Assembly: GCF_000717055.1 (NCBI RefSeq)
Contig: NZ_JNXI01000002.1
Span: forward strand, 310,001 to 374,000
Length of the DNA stretch: 64,000 nucleotides
Source: Streptomyces iakyrus
GTDB lineage: Bacteria > Actinomycetota > Actinomycetes > Streptomycetales > Streptomycetaceae
Reading direction: 5' to 3'
The notes beneath the pieces are model-generated. The model made no database searches. It was not told the DNA's origin and saw nothing but the letters and a program-made list of their open reading frames with translations. Shown piece by piece: positions 36,876 to 45,628 of the stretch (its first letter is position 1; each line of letters opens with the position of its first letter). Position numbers and translations under genes: made by a program.

Positions 36876-37916
36876 ATGAGACTGACCGACATATCGCTGA
36901 ACTGGCTGCTTCCGGGCGCCGTGCTTCTCCTGGGCATGCTGGCGGCGGTGGCGGTGCTCGCGCGCGGCAAGCGCTCCTCGGTCAAGGACACGAGCGCGGA
37001 CGACTCCTGGGAGCGCAGCGAGGAACGCCGCAGACGCAAGGAAGCCGTCTACGGCACCCTCTCCTACCTCCTCCTCTTCTGCTGTGCGGCCGTCGCCGCC
37101 CTGCTCTCCTTCCACGGCCTGGTCGGCTTCGGCGAGCAGAACCTGGGACTGTCCGGCGGCTGGCAGTACCTCGTCCCGTTCGGCCTGGACGGCGCGGCGA
37201 TGTTCTGCTCCGTCCTCGCGGTGCGCGAGGCCAGCCACGGTGACGCCGCGCTCGGCTCCCGGATACTGGTCTGGACGTTCGCCTTCGCCGCGGCCTGGTT
37301 CAACTGGGTGCACGCGCCCCGGGGCGTCGGCCACGCCGGTGCCCCCCACTTCTTCGCGGGCATGTCCCTGTCGGCGGCGGTGCTCTTCGACCGCGCGCTG
37401 AAGCAGACCCGCCGGGCCGCGCTGCGGGAGCAGGGCCTGGTGCCCCGCCCGCTGCCGCAGATCCGTATGGTGCGCTGGCTGCGGGCCCCCCGGGAGACCT
37501 ACCGCGCCTGGTCGCTGATGCTCCTGGAGGGTGTGCGCAGCCTGGACGAGGCCGTCGACGAGGTGCGCGACGACAAGCGCAAGAAGGAAGAGGCCCGGCA
37601 GCGGCGGCGCGACCAGCAGCGTGTGGAGCGGGCCCAGCTGAAGGCGATCAGCCGCGGTCACCGCGGTCACTTCGGCCGGGGTGCCGGACGGGAGCTGGAG
37701 GTGCAGGTGGAGCGAGGCTCCTCACAGGTCACCGCGGAGCCTGCCATATCCGCGCCGGAGCCCCTGCCCGTGCGCTCGCGTCCCTCCCTTCAGCCGGTAC
37801 GCAAAGGAGCTGACCCGGTGACCGTCGACCTCACCGCGGAGGACGACACCATGGCGCTGCCGCGTCTGGACTCCCTGGAGCGCAAGCTCAAGGACCTGGA
37901 GCAGCAGTTCGGTTAG
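36876..37916 (+). CDS. DUF2637 membrane protein with coiled C-terminus
   Basis: I chose ATG 36876 (MRLTDISLNWLLPGAVLLLG) because AAGGGA lies nine bases upstream; the open frame extends further back without a signal. The 346-residue product has about five helices (LNWLLPGAVLLLGMLAAVAV, YLLLFCCAAVAALLSFHGLV, ILVWTFAFAAAWFNWVHAPR), the DUF2637 layout, then a charged coiled region (DDKRKKEEARQRRRDQQRVE) and a disordered tail ending in a short helix (LDSLERKLKDLEQQFG). DUF2637 proteins resemble Streptomyces plasmid-spread (SpdB-type) proteins. The function of the chromosomal copies is unknown. No mobile element is nearby. Confidence 0.82.
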   Translation: MRLTDISLNWLLPGAVLLLGMLAAVAVLARGKRSSVKDTSADDSWERSEERRRRKEAVYGTLSYLLLFCCAAVAALLSFHGLVGFGEQNLGLSGGWQYLVPFGLDGAAMFCSVLAVREASHGDAALGSRILVWTFAFAAAWFNWVHAPRGVGHAGAPHFFAGMSLSAAVLFDRALKQTRRAALREQGLVPRPLPQIRMVRWLRAPRETYRAWSLMLLEGVRSLDEAVDEVRDDKRKKEEARQRRRDQQRVERAQLKAISRGHRGHFGRGAGRELEVQVERGSSQVTAEPAISAPEPLPVRSRPSLQPVRKGADPVTVDLTAEDDTMALPRLDSLERKLKDLEQQFG

Positions 37917-37939
37917 CCCGGCCGCATCGACGCGACGAG

Positions 37940-37965
37940 GGGGCGTGGCCTGCGGGCCGCGCCCC
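37940..37965. terminator. Bidirectional terminator
   Basis: GGGGCGTGGCC (37940-37950) pairs with GGCCGCGCCCC (37955-37965) around a TGCG loop, with one G-U pair. It lies between the convergent DUF2637 and anti-sigma-type ATPase genes. Confidence 0.75.
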
Positions 37966-37973
37966 TTCGGCGT

Positions 37974-38456
37974 TCACGCCGCCCCGGCCTCCAGCTCGAA
38001 CCAGACGGCCTTGCCCACGCCGTGCGGCCGGACCCCCCAGGCGTCCGCGAGGGACTGCACGAGGAACAGGCCCCTGCCGTTCGTACCGTCGTCGGCGACC
38101 GGTACGCGCAGCCGGGGCCTGCGGGCCACGAAGTCCCGTACCTCCACCCGCAGTCCGCGGGGCCCGACGGTGGCCGTGAGGAGCGCGTCGTGGTCGGTGT
38201 GGACGATCGCGTTGGTGACGAGCTCGCTGGTGAGCAGTTCCGCCACGTCCGACTGCCCCTGCTTCCCCCACTGTCCCAGCAGTTCCCGCAGGGCCCTGCG
38301 GGCTTCCGGGACGGCCCGCAGGTCCGCCCGACCCAGTCTGCGCCGCAACTGCGGTGCCGGTTCCCGCTCCGTGACGTCGTCGGTCCCGTCCTCCACCGTC
38401 TTCGCCGAGAAGCCCCCGATCGCTATGGGACCGCCTCGTCGTGCCTGCCTCTCCAT
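37974..38456 (-). CDS. Anti-sigma-type ATP-binding protein (HATPase_c_2)
   Basis: This 160-residue protein has the N-box LLTSELVTNAIVHTDHDA, the G1-like EVRDFVARRPRLRVP, and the G2 box NGRGLFLVQSLADAWGV of SpoIIAB/RsbW-like kinases. Its start is ATG 38456 (MERQARRGGPIAIGGFSAKT). A Gly/Arg-rich sequence with GGCGGGGG precedes the ATG. As with the copy at 2217-2729, no cognate STAS or sigma gene is adjacent, so its partner is unknown. It converges on the DUF2637 gene. Confidence 0.86.
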   Translation of the reverse strand: MERQARRGGPIAIGGFSAKTVEDGTDDVTEREPAPQLRRRLGRADLRAVPEARRALRELLGQWGKQGQSDVAELLTSELVTNAIVHTDHDALLTATVGPRGLRVEVRDFVARRPRLRVPVADDGTNGRGLFLVQSLADAWGVRPHGVGKAVWFELEAGAA

Positions 38457-38822
38457 GACCCCCGCCCGCGCGCCGATGTCGGTTCCCCTCCTGCTCGAAC
38501 ACGTTCACGGGGATCCATGCCCCATCGCGAACGCGGCAGTCATGCCGGATCGTCGACGACCGGGTGTTCGGCCACCGGAACGGCGCGGGCGGCCCGGGCG
38601 GCGGGCCGCCGAGCGGTACTGCGATGGAGGGGAGGGGGACAAGAGGGTAGCCGGTCATCGTCCCCGGACGGATCCTGACCGCCGGAGATCGGACGATGGA
38701 CCGACGGCCGGCTGCCGATCCGTGCGTACGCGGGGAAGGGCCGTGGCGGCGGGCGGGAGTCCGCGGTGTTGCGGTGAAGTTGGCCGAAGTGCGACGGTCC
38801 TGACGGGCGCCGGGACGGGTAC
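38457..38822. other. Intergenic stretch without a recognisable gene
   Basis: About 370 bp lie between the ATPase start and the terminator of the next gene. Frames on both strands here are Arg/Pro-rich, lack ribosome binding sites, and show no family motif. The ATPase promoter must lie here. I see nothing else. Confidence 0.45.
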
Positions 38823-38863
38823 GGGGCCGTCCTCCCCCACCCCCGTGGCGGGAGGACGGCCCC
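38823..38863. terminator. Terminator of the secreted-protein gene
   Basis: GGGGCCGTCCTCCC (38823-38836) and GGGAGGACGGCCCC (38850-38863) are perfect 14-bp complements around a 13-base loop. They lie 21 bp beyond the stop at 38884. Confidence 0.85.
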
Positions 38864-38883
38864 GGTCTTCCGGCGGAGTGCCG

Positions 38884-39504
38884 TCAGTACAGCTTGTTGA
38901 CGGCGGTGGTCGTCGTCTTCTTGAAGGCGCCGACGGGGGCGTCCCCGAAGTCGCCCATCTGGCCCCACGACACGACGGTGACGGTCCTGCCGTCCCGTCC
39001 GACGGACAGCAGCGAGATGTCCGAGGCACCCCAGGAGGTCTCGGTGTGCAGGCCGCGGACGCGGGCGCCCTCCTCGACCGGCAGGGAACCGTAGTCCCGG
39101 CCCTCGGCCCTGACGTCCGGGTCGTTCCGCTCGATCCGCTCGGCGCAGGTGCGGATCAGGTCGTCGTAGTGCTTCGCCAGGGCCTTGGCCAGGGTGGCTG
39201 TGTCCGCCACGACGGTCAGCTGCACGGCGCTGGTGTCCAGGTCGGTCCGGAACTCCCGGTGCCGGTAGTCGTAGGAGAGCACGCCCTCCGTGTCCACGCA
39301 GCCGAGTCCGTCCGGGAATCCTTCGGCGACCGGGCCGGCCGTCCAGGCGGAGGTCGGGTGCGGCGGCAGCTGGGACGCCGACAGGAACGTGGGCGCGGCG
39401 GCCTTCGGCGCGGCGCCGGCGGCCGGTGCCGTGACGACGGAGCCCGCCGCGAGGGCGGCGACGGCGAGTGCGGTGAGAGCGCTCGTACGGATGCGCATGG
39501 ACAT
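38884..39504 (-). CDS. Secreted protein of unknown function
   Basis: The 206-residue protein starts at ATG 39504 (MSMRIRTSALTALAVAALAA) behind GGGGGATC. It has a clear Sec signal peptide ending near APAAGA|APKAA. The mature part has two cysteines (LGCVDTEG, IRTCAERI) that could form one disulfide, and alternating strands and helices (VQLTVVADTATLAKALAKHY, VVSWGQMGDFGDAPVGAFKK). The pattern resembles actinobacterial PknH/LppN-like sensor domains, but I cannot assign a family with confidence. It diverges from an HTH-membrane protein gene whose C-terminus is also extracellular. Confidence 0.8.
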   Translation of the reverse strand: MSMRIRTSALTALAVAALAAGSVVTAPAAGAAPKAAAPTFLSASQLPPHPTSAWTAGPVAEGFPDGLGCVDTEGVLSYDYRHREFRTDLDTSAVQLTVVADTATLAKALAKHYDDLIRTCAERIERNDPDVRAEGRDYGSLPVEEGARVRGLHTETSWGASDISLLSVGRDGRTVTVVSWGQMGDFGDAPVGAFKKTTTTAVNKLY

Positions 39505-39735
39505 GGGTGATCCCCCGTGGATGAATGCGTGGACGTGGATGCCGCGGCGAGGCCGGCTGGTCGGCCCGGACCTGCTCGGTGCGACACCAGAAGCATCAGC
39601 GGTCACACCGGGCGGACGCAACAGCCCGCATCCGATCCGGCACGGTGGAACCATCCCAGCCCGTCTGACGTGCAGGTACATGGGGTGCCTGGGATGCCGT
39701 TCCGGGCCGGGACCGAGCACGAGGACGGGGGAACG

Positions 39736-41109
39736 GTGTCGGCACAGGACGACGTCGACGAGGTCGGGGAGTTCGCGGCGCTGCTGCGGGGGCTGAAGGA
39801 GCGCACGGACCGCAGTTACGGTTCCCTGGCCCGGCGTCTGGCCATGAACACCTCGACCCTGCACCGCTATTGCGCGGGCGAGGCGGTCCCGCTCGACTTC
39901 GCGCCCGTGGAACGCTTCGCCGCGCTGTGCGGGGCGACCCCGGGGGAGCGTCTGGAGCTCCACCGCCGCTGGCTCCTGGCGGTGGCGGCGCGACAACGCC
40001 CCCGCACGGCGAGCCCTGCCGCCACGGCGCAGGCGGACACGGAAACGGACACCTCCGCGGCGGACACGGAAACGGATACGGACGCCACCACGATGGCGGT
40101 GGACACCGGCACCGGCACCGGCACCGACAAGGTGGACGGCCCTGTCGACAGCCCCGCGGAAGCGGACCCCCTCCCCCGCCGCCCCTGGTATCGCCGCGGG
40201 CGCGTCGCGGTCGGGCTGGCAGCCGTCTGCGCCGTGCTCGCGGTCCTCGGGAGCCTCGCCGCCCTGCCGGACGGGCGGCGCGCGTCCGCCGACGGTCGCG
40301 CCCCGTCGTCAGGCCCGGCCCCGTCCGGTACGGCGAGGTCGAAAGCCCCGGACCGCGAGAGCGCGTCCCCCACCCCGCGCGGCAGCTCCTCCCCCACCAC
40401 CAAGCCGCCCTCGCCCTCAGCCACTCCGAAGAAGAAGCCGTCCCCTTCCCCGTCGGACCGCACCACCCCGCCCGCCGGCGCGGCCGACCCCGCCGTCCCC
40501 CTCACCTGGTCGGCCAACTCCCAGGCCTGGAAGCTCGGCTGCGGTCACGATTACGTCGTCGCCCGGCCGCCCGGGCAGGTGGCACCGCCGCCGGTCCCGC
40601 AGGACGCCGGCGTCTGGGCCGCCGCGCACAACGCGGTGCACGGCGGCGAGACGCTCGTGCGGCTGTCCGTGCAGGGGCGGACCGACACGGCGGTGGTGCT
40701 GGAGGCGCTGCGCGTGCGCGTGGTGGGGCGCTCGGCGCCCGCGCAGGGCAACGCGTATGCCATGGACCAGGGCTGCGGCGGTTCGATCACCCCGCGCTCC
40801 TTCGACGTGAACCTGGACAAGGACCGCCCCATCGCCCGCGCGGTCGCCGGGAGCGACGCGGGCACGCCGATCCCGGCGGTGCGACTGCCCTACAAGGTCT
40901 CCGCGCGCGACCCCGAGGTGCTGCTGGTCAACGCCAGGACGCAAGGGTGCGACTGCCGCTGGTACCTGGAGCTGGACTGGTCCTCCCAGGGCCGCACGGG
41001 CACGGTCCGGATCGACGACGCGGGCCGCCCGTTCCGGACCAGCGGCATCAAGGGCCTGCCCCGCTACACGTACGACACCTCCGCGCGTCAGTGGGCGCCC
41101 TACAGCTAG
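39736..41109 (+). CDS. HTH-transmembrane-extracellular domain protein
   Basis: I chose GTG 39736 (MSAQDDVDEVGEFAALLRGL) because GGGGGAAC precedes it; the frame upstream overlaps a divergent promoter. The 457-residue product has an XRE-like helix-turn-helix (residues ~15-65: RSYGSLARRLAMNTSTLHRY). A Thr/Asp-rich linker follows, then one membrane helix (~156-177: VAVGLAAVCAVLAVLGSLAA), a Pro/Ser/Thr-rich spacer to about 255, and an extracellular domain with four cysteines (KLGCGHDYV, DQGCGGS, QGCDCRW). It is built to connect an outside signal or ligand to DNA binding. The stop shares a CTAG with the convergent poxB stop. Confidence 0.83.
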   Translation: MSAQDDVDEVGEFAALLRGLKERTDRSYGSLARRLAMNTSTLHRYCAGEAVPLDFAPVERFAALCGATPGERLELHRRWLLAVAARQRPRTASPAATAQADTETDTSAADTETDTDATTMAVDTGTGTGTDKVDGPVDSPAEADPLPRRPWYRRGRVAVGLAAVCAVLAVLGSLAALPDGRRASADGRAPSSGPAPSGTARSKAPDRESASPTPRGSSSPTTKPPSPSATPKKKPSPSPSDRTTPPAGAADPAVPLTWSANSQAWKLGCGHDYVVARPPGQVAPPPVPQDAGVWAAAHNAVHGGETLVRLSVQGRTDTAVVLEALRVRVVGRSAPAQGNAYAMDQGCGGSITPRSFDVNLDKDRPIARAVAGSDAGTPIPAVRLPYKVSARDPEVLLVNARTQGCDCRWYLELDWSSQGRTGTVRIDDAGRPFRTSGIKGLPRYTYDTSARQWAPYS

Positions 41110-42848
41110 AACCGGGGCACGTTGCGCAGGTTGGAGCGGGCCATCTGCAGCATCCGGCCGACCCCGCCGTCCAGCACGATCTTCGAGGCCGACAGGGCGA
41201 AGCCGGTCACCATCTCGGCCTTGATCTTGGGCGGGATGGACAGCGCGTTGGGGTCGGTGACGACGTCGACGAGGGCCGGTCCCTTGTGCTTGAAGGCGTC
41301 CTTGAGGGCTCCGGCGAGGTCCTTGGGCTTCTCGACGCGCACCCCGTACGCACCACAGGCGCGGGCGACGGCGGCGAAGTCGGGGTTCTTGTTGGCGGTG
41401 CCGTACGACGGGAGACCGGCCACCAGCATCTCCAACTCGACCATGCCCAATGAGGAGTTGTTGAACAGGACGACCTTCACGGGGAGGTCGTACTGCACCA
41501 GCGTCAGGAAGTCGCCCATCAGCATGGAGAAGCCGCCGTCGCCGGACATCGACACGACCTGCCGCTTGCGGTCGGTGAACTGGGCGCCGATCGCCATCGG
41601 CAGGGCGTTCGCCATCGAGCCGTGGGAGAAGGAACCGATGACGCGGCGACGGCCGTTGGGTGAGATGTAGCGGGCTGCCCAGACGTTGCACATGCCGGTG
41701 TCGACCGTGAACACGGCGTCATCGGCGGCCACTTCGTCGAGCACGGACGCCACGTACTCCGGGTGGATCGGCGTGTGCTTCTCGACCTTGCGCGTGTACG
41801 CCTTCACGACCCCTTCCAGCGCGTCGGCGTGCTTCTTCAGCATCCGGTCGAGGAAGCGGCGGTTCTTCTTCTCCTTCACCCGCGGGATCAGGCAGCGCAG
41901 CGTCTCCCGTACGTCGCCCCACACCGCGAGGTCCAGTTTCGAGCGGCGGCCGAGGTGTTCGGGCCGGACGTCGACCTGGGCGATCTTGACGTCGTCCGGG
42001 AGGAAGGCGTTGTAGGGGAAGTCGGTGCCGAGCAGGATCAGCAGGTCGCACTCGTGGGTGGCCTCGTAGGCGGCACCGTAGCCGAGCAGTCCGCTCATGC
42101 CGACGTCGTACGGGTTGTCGTACTGGATCCATTCCTTGCCGCGCAGGGCGTGCCCGACCGGGGACTTGATCTTCCCGGCGAACTCCATGACCTCGGCGTG
42201 CGCACCGGCCGTGCCGCTGCCGCAGAAGAGGGTGACCTTGCCGGCCTCGTCGATCATCTCGACGAGCCGGTCGATCTCGGCGTCACCGGGGCGGACCGAG
42301 GGCCGGGAGGTGACGAGGGCGGTCTCGGCGGCCTTCTCCGGGGCGGGCAGGTCGGCGATGTCGCCGGGCAGGGTGACGACGCTGACGCCGCTGCGGCCGA
42401 CGGCGTTCTGGATGGCGGTCTGGAGCAGCCGCGGCATCTGCTGCGGGCTGGAGATCATCTCGCTGTAGTGGCTGCACTCGGCGAACAGCCGGTCGGGGTG
42501 GGTCTCCTGGAAGTAGCCGAGGCCGATCTCGCTGGACGGGATGTGCGAGGCGAGGGCGAGGACCGGGGCCATGGAGCGGTGGGCGTCGTAGAGGCCGTTG
42601 ATGAGGTGGAGGTTGCCGGGGCCGCAGGAGCCGGCGCAGGCTGCGAGCCCGCCGGTGATCTGCGCCTCGGCGCTGGCGGCGAAGGCGGCGGTCTCCTCGT
42701 GCCGGACGTGGATCCAGTCGATGGCGGAGTTGCGGCGGACGGCGTCGACGACGGGGTTGAGGCTGTCGCCGACGACGCCGTAGAGGCGTTTGACTCCGGC
42801 GCGGGTCAGGATGTCGACGAACTGTTCCGCGACGTTCTGTTTGGCCAT
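41106..42848 (-). CDS. poxB: Pyruvate oxidase / pyruvate:quinone dehydrogenase
   Basis: This 580-residue TPP- and FAD-dependent enzyme starts at ATG 42848 (MAKQNVAEQFVDILTRAGVK). The TPP domain carries SMSGDGGFSMLMGDFLTLVQ, ending at NN in VVLFNNSS. The N-terminal Glu is in HVRHEETAAFAASAEAQITG, and the FAD domain has DFPYNAFLPDDVKIAQVDVR. PoxB-type enzymes decarboxylate pyruvate to acetate and carbon dioxide and pass electrons to quinone at the membrane. The C-terminal residues (SKIVLDGGVGRMLQMARSNL) could serve as the membrane-binding helix seen in E. coli PoxB. It is complete. Confidence 0.93.
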   Translation of the reverse strand: MAKQNVAEQFVDILTRAGVKRLYGVVGDSLNPVVDAVRRNSAIDWIHVRHEETAAFAASAEAQITGGLAACAGSCGPGNLHLINGLYDAHRSMAPVLALASHIPSSEIGLGYFQETHPDRLFAECSHYSEMISSPQQMPRLLQTAIQNAVGRSGVSVVTLPGDIADLPAPEKAAETALVTSRPSVRPGDAEIDRLVEMIDEAGKVTLFCGSGTAGAHAEVMEFAGKIKSPVGHALRGKEWIQYDNPYDVGMSGLLGYGAAYEATHECDLLILLGTDFPYNAFLPDDVKIAQVDVRPEHLGRRSKLDLAVWGDVRETLRCLIPRVKEKKNRRFLDRMLKKHADALEGVVKAYTRKVEKHTPIHPEYVASVLDEVAADDAVFTVDTGMCNVWAARYISPNGRRRVIGSFSHGSMANALPMAIGAQFTDRKRQVVSMSGDGGFSMLMGDFLTLVQYDLPVKVVLFNNSSLGMVELEMLVAGLPSYGTANKNPDFAAVARACGAYGVRVEKPKDLAGALKDAFKHKGPALVDVVTDPNALSIPPKIKAEMVTGFALSASKIVLDGGVGRMLQMARSNLRNVPRF

Positions 42849-42914
42849 GGTTCTCGTCTGCCCCTTCGGTCTCCTGGGATCCCTCCGGGTTCCATCAAGT
42901 CACACGGGCAGCGC

Positions 42915-44918
42915 TCACGCCTCCCACACCGCGGCGGCCGTACGGTCGTCCGCATAACCCTTGACCCGTACTTGGGAGTCGGCGAGGAACGCGGCGAGGC
43001 CGGGCGGGTCGGGGCGGGACCACCGTTCGGCAAGGTACTCGCCCAGTTCGGGCTCGCCGCGCAGGGGCTCGGCGAGGCCGCCGCTGCACATCAGGAGCGT
43101 GTCACCCGGGCGGGCGACGGAGGTCCGGAAGCGGAAGGGCTCGCGGGGCGGCTCCGGGGCCGGTTCGTACGGGCTGGGCGGGGTCGGGATGCCCAGGTCC
43201 ATGGTGAGCCGGTCGCCCTCGGGCGTCTCGGAGGGCGGCGAGCCGAAGCCCAGGACCGGTTCGCCCTTGGCCTCGGAGACCTGCGGCTCGATGTCCTGCC
43301 ACTCGCCCTCCCGCAGCCGGAACAGCCCGCCCGGCCCGACTCCGAAGAACACCCGCGTACGGCACCCGGGGTCGGCCGACAGCAGCAGGCAGCGCAGGCT
43401 GGCCGCGTACTCGCCCGGGTCGACGCCCTGCTCGGAGGCGCTGGCCCGGAGCTTGCCGAGGCTGCGGTCGGTGAGGCGGTGCAGCCCGGACTTCAGGTCG
43501 CCGCGGCGGCCGTCCCTTATGTCCTCGACGAGCCGTGCGTGGCTGCGGCCGACGGCCCGCCCGATCCAGTGACAGGCCTCGGCGGCGGCCCGGTGCGCGC
43601 CCGGCGTGGCCCGGGCCCCGGTCGCCATCGCCACGAGCAGCAGCGCGTGCTCCCCCGTGCCGAACCGGGCGGTGAGCAGCGCGTCCCGGCGGGGCTCGCC
43701 CCGGTACCGCGCGGAGTCCCCCCGCACGGAAACGGCCCGCAGCGTGCAGGCCCCGTACCGGGCCCCGTCCAGCACGGTGTCCGCCACGAGGTCGTCGAGA
43801 TCGTCCGGATCGGCGGCCGGGAGGGCGGTGGGTTCGGCGTCGTAGGTGGGCGGCCGGGTGCCGACGTGACCACGGGCCCGGGGGGTGGGCGCGGGGCGCT
43901 CGATCCGGTCGGCGACGGGCGGGTCCGGCGGCTCGGGCGTCTGACCGGCCGGGTCGGACGGCTCGATGCCGGGTCCGGGAGGCACGGGCGGCGGCTGGTC
44001 GGCCGGGGGTGCGGGCGGTGCGGGCGGTGCGGCGGGGCGCGGCGGCACGGGTGGCCGGTCGGCCGGGGCCTCCCCGAAGCCGGTGGCGGGCGACGCGGTC
44101 CCGCCGGGCTCGGTGGCAGGAGCCGGAGGCGCGGGACGGCCGGGCGGGTCCGCAGTCGCGGCCGGCCAGGCCGGAGGGGCAGCGGGGGGCGGGGGAACCG
44201 GAGCCGGGCGCGAGCCGGAGACGCCCGGCGCGGGGAGCTGCCCGGGGTTCTCCGGGGGCGTACGAGGGCCGGCTGAGGGCGGGGGCACGTCACCAGGCCA
44301 CTCACCCGCGGCCCTGCCACCGTCGGCCGCGAGACGGCTCGCGTCCGAGGACGCAGGAGGGTCGGCTGAGGGCGGGGGCCCAGGCGGGCCCGCTGAGGGC
44401 GTGGGCCCACCACCCGTCCCCGGGCCCGAAGCCCTGCCGGGGTCGGCCTGGGGCGGGCTCGTGGCCGGAGGCGTGCGGGGGCCGGTCGGCGGGGCTGTGT
44501 CGTCCGGGCGGCCTTCCAGGGGGGCCTGGCCGGGTGGCTGCCCGGTGTGTGCCGGGGGTTTCGCCGCCGTCGGGAAACTCGTGGGGCCGGGGGGCCGGGC
44601 CGGGGGCGGCTCCCAGGGGGCGCGCTGCGGGGGCCGGGCGTTCGGGCGGGGCGTGTCCGGTACGTCGTCGGCTCCCGTCCGGGGCGCCGGAACGGTCGAC
44701 TCCGCGCCGAAGGGCCGTGCTGCCGACCGGTCCTGGGGCCGGATCCGCTCCTCCGCCCCGTCTCGCACGGCGTCTCCCACGGCTCCCGACGCCGACGCGA
44801 ACCGGTCGTCGAGGGAATCGCGTGCCGGTGTGGGGCCCGTGTCGTCGGTGGAGTCGTCGTACAACTCCCTCCACCAGTCGTCCTCGTGACCGGTGGGCCT
44901 TCCCCCCTGCTGACTCAT
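42915..44918 (-). CDS. PP2C-like protein with long Pro-rich N-terminus, probable pseudophosphatase
   Basis: The 667-residue protein starts at ATG 44918 (MSQQGGRPTGHEDDWWRELY). Residues ~60-390 are almost all Pro, Ala, Gly and Asp. The C-terminal ~270 residues match a PP2C fold: TLRAVSVRGDSARYRGEPRR, HALLLVAMATGARATPGAHR, RTRVFFGVGPGGLFRLREGE, and DDRTAAAVWEA at the end. The metal-binding DG(M)GG of active PP2Cs is replaced by MATGA, so catalysis is doubtful, although the last Asp pair is kept. It may bind phosphoproteins without dephosphorylating them. It follows poxB on the same strand with 66 bp between them. Confidence 0.8.
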   Translation of the reverse strand: MSQQGGRPTGHEDDWWRELYDDSTDDTGPTPARDSLDDRFASASGAVGDAVRDGAEERIRPQDRSAARPFGAESTVPAPRTGADDVPDTPRPNARPPQRAPWEPPPARPPGPTSFPTAAKPPAHTGQPPGQAPLEGRPDDTAPPTGPRTPPATSPPQADPGRASGPGTGGGPTPSAGPPGPPPSADPPASSDASRLAADGGRAAGEWPGDVPPPSAGPRTPPENPGQLPAPGVSGSRPAPVPPPPAAPPAWPAATADPPGRPAPPAPATEPGGTASPATGFGEAPADRPPVPPRPAAPPAPPAPPADQPPPVPPGPGIEPSDPAGQTPEPPDPPVADRIERPAPTPRARGHVGTRPPTYDAEPTALPAADPDDLDDLVADTVLDGARYGACTLRAVSVRGDSARYRGEPRRDALLTARFGTGEHALLLVAMATGARATPGAHRAAAEACHWIGRAVGRSHARLVEDIRDGRRGDLKSGLHRLTDRSLGKLRASASEQGVDPGEYAASLRCLLLSADPGCRTRVFFGVGPGGLFRLREGEWQDIEPQVSEAKGEPVLGFGSPPSETPEGDRLTMDLGIPTPPSPYEPAPEPPREPFRFRTSVARPGDTLLMCSGGLAEPLRGEPELGEYLAERWSRPDPPGLAAFLADSQVRVKGYADDRTAAAVWEA

Positions 44919-45128
44919 GCCCTGATTGTCCACCGCACGAGCGGGATGAAAACGGGGCTTGTGGAAAAAACCGGCCCGTCGCGGGAGGGTGAACGGCACG
45001 TCGAGTGAGCCGTAGAACGGTCATGCGAAAACGCGGGCCCGCCCGGCGGCGGGCGGCTGACCTGCGGGTCCGGTCTCCTGACACGCTTCTGACCTGCGCG
45101 TTCTCGCGTGTTCCGGCAGGCTGGTCAG

Positions 45129-45611
45129 ATGGGAGTGTGGGACCTCCTGCTGGTCGGGCTGGTCATCCTGCTCGGGCTGTGCGGAGTGCTGCTGCCCGCG
45201 ATGCCCGGGTCGTTGCTGGTGTGGGCCGCGGTCATGTGGTGGGCGCTGAAGGATCCGCAGCCCGTCGCCTGGTGGGTGCTGGTCGGGGCCACGGTGCTGC
45301 TGCTCGTCTCCCAGGCCGTCCGCTGGTCGTTGCCGCCCCGGCGACTGCGCATGAACGCCACCACCCGCCGCATGCTGGCCTGCGCCGGAGCCGGTTCCCT
45401 GCTCGGATTCGTCCTGGTCCCCGTCCTGGGTGCGATCCCGGGATTCCTGGCCGGGGTCTACCTCTTCGAACGGGTCCGTCTCGGCCGTCACGCGGACGCG
45501 GTCGCCGCCCTGCGCACGGTCATGCGCGCGGGCGGCTCCGGCATCCTGGCCGAACTGTTCACCTGCCAGCTGATCGCGGCGGCCTGGGTGGGCGCCGTCT
45601 TCTGGGGCTGA
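45129..45611 (+). CDS. DUF456 membrane protein
   Basis: This 160-residue protein starts at ATG 45129 (MGVWDLLLVGLVILLGLCGV). It has four or five helices with the DUF456 signature GVLLPAMPGSLLVWAAVMWW and the internal LLGFVLVPVLGAIPGFLAGV repeat. Its function is unknown. It diverges from the PP2C-like gene across about 210 bp and converges on the ogt gene, which ends 18 bp away. Confidence 0.87.
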   Translation: MGVWDLLLVGLVILLGLCGVLLPAMPGSLLVWAAVMWWALKDPQPVAWWVLVGATVLLLVSQAVRWSLPPRRLRMNATTRRMLACAGAGSLLGFVLVPVLGAIPGFLAGVYLFERVRLGRHADAVAALRTVMRAGGSGILAELFTCQLIAAAWVGAVFWG

Positions 45612-45628
45612 GCCCGCCGGGCCGTGTC

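Noticed and set aside
36876..37916. DUF2637 gene as a marker of an integrated plasmid
   Set aside because: Spd-like similarity alone is weak evidence; no tra, rep, int or attachment site lies nearby.
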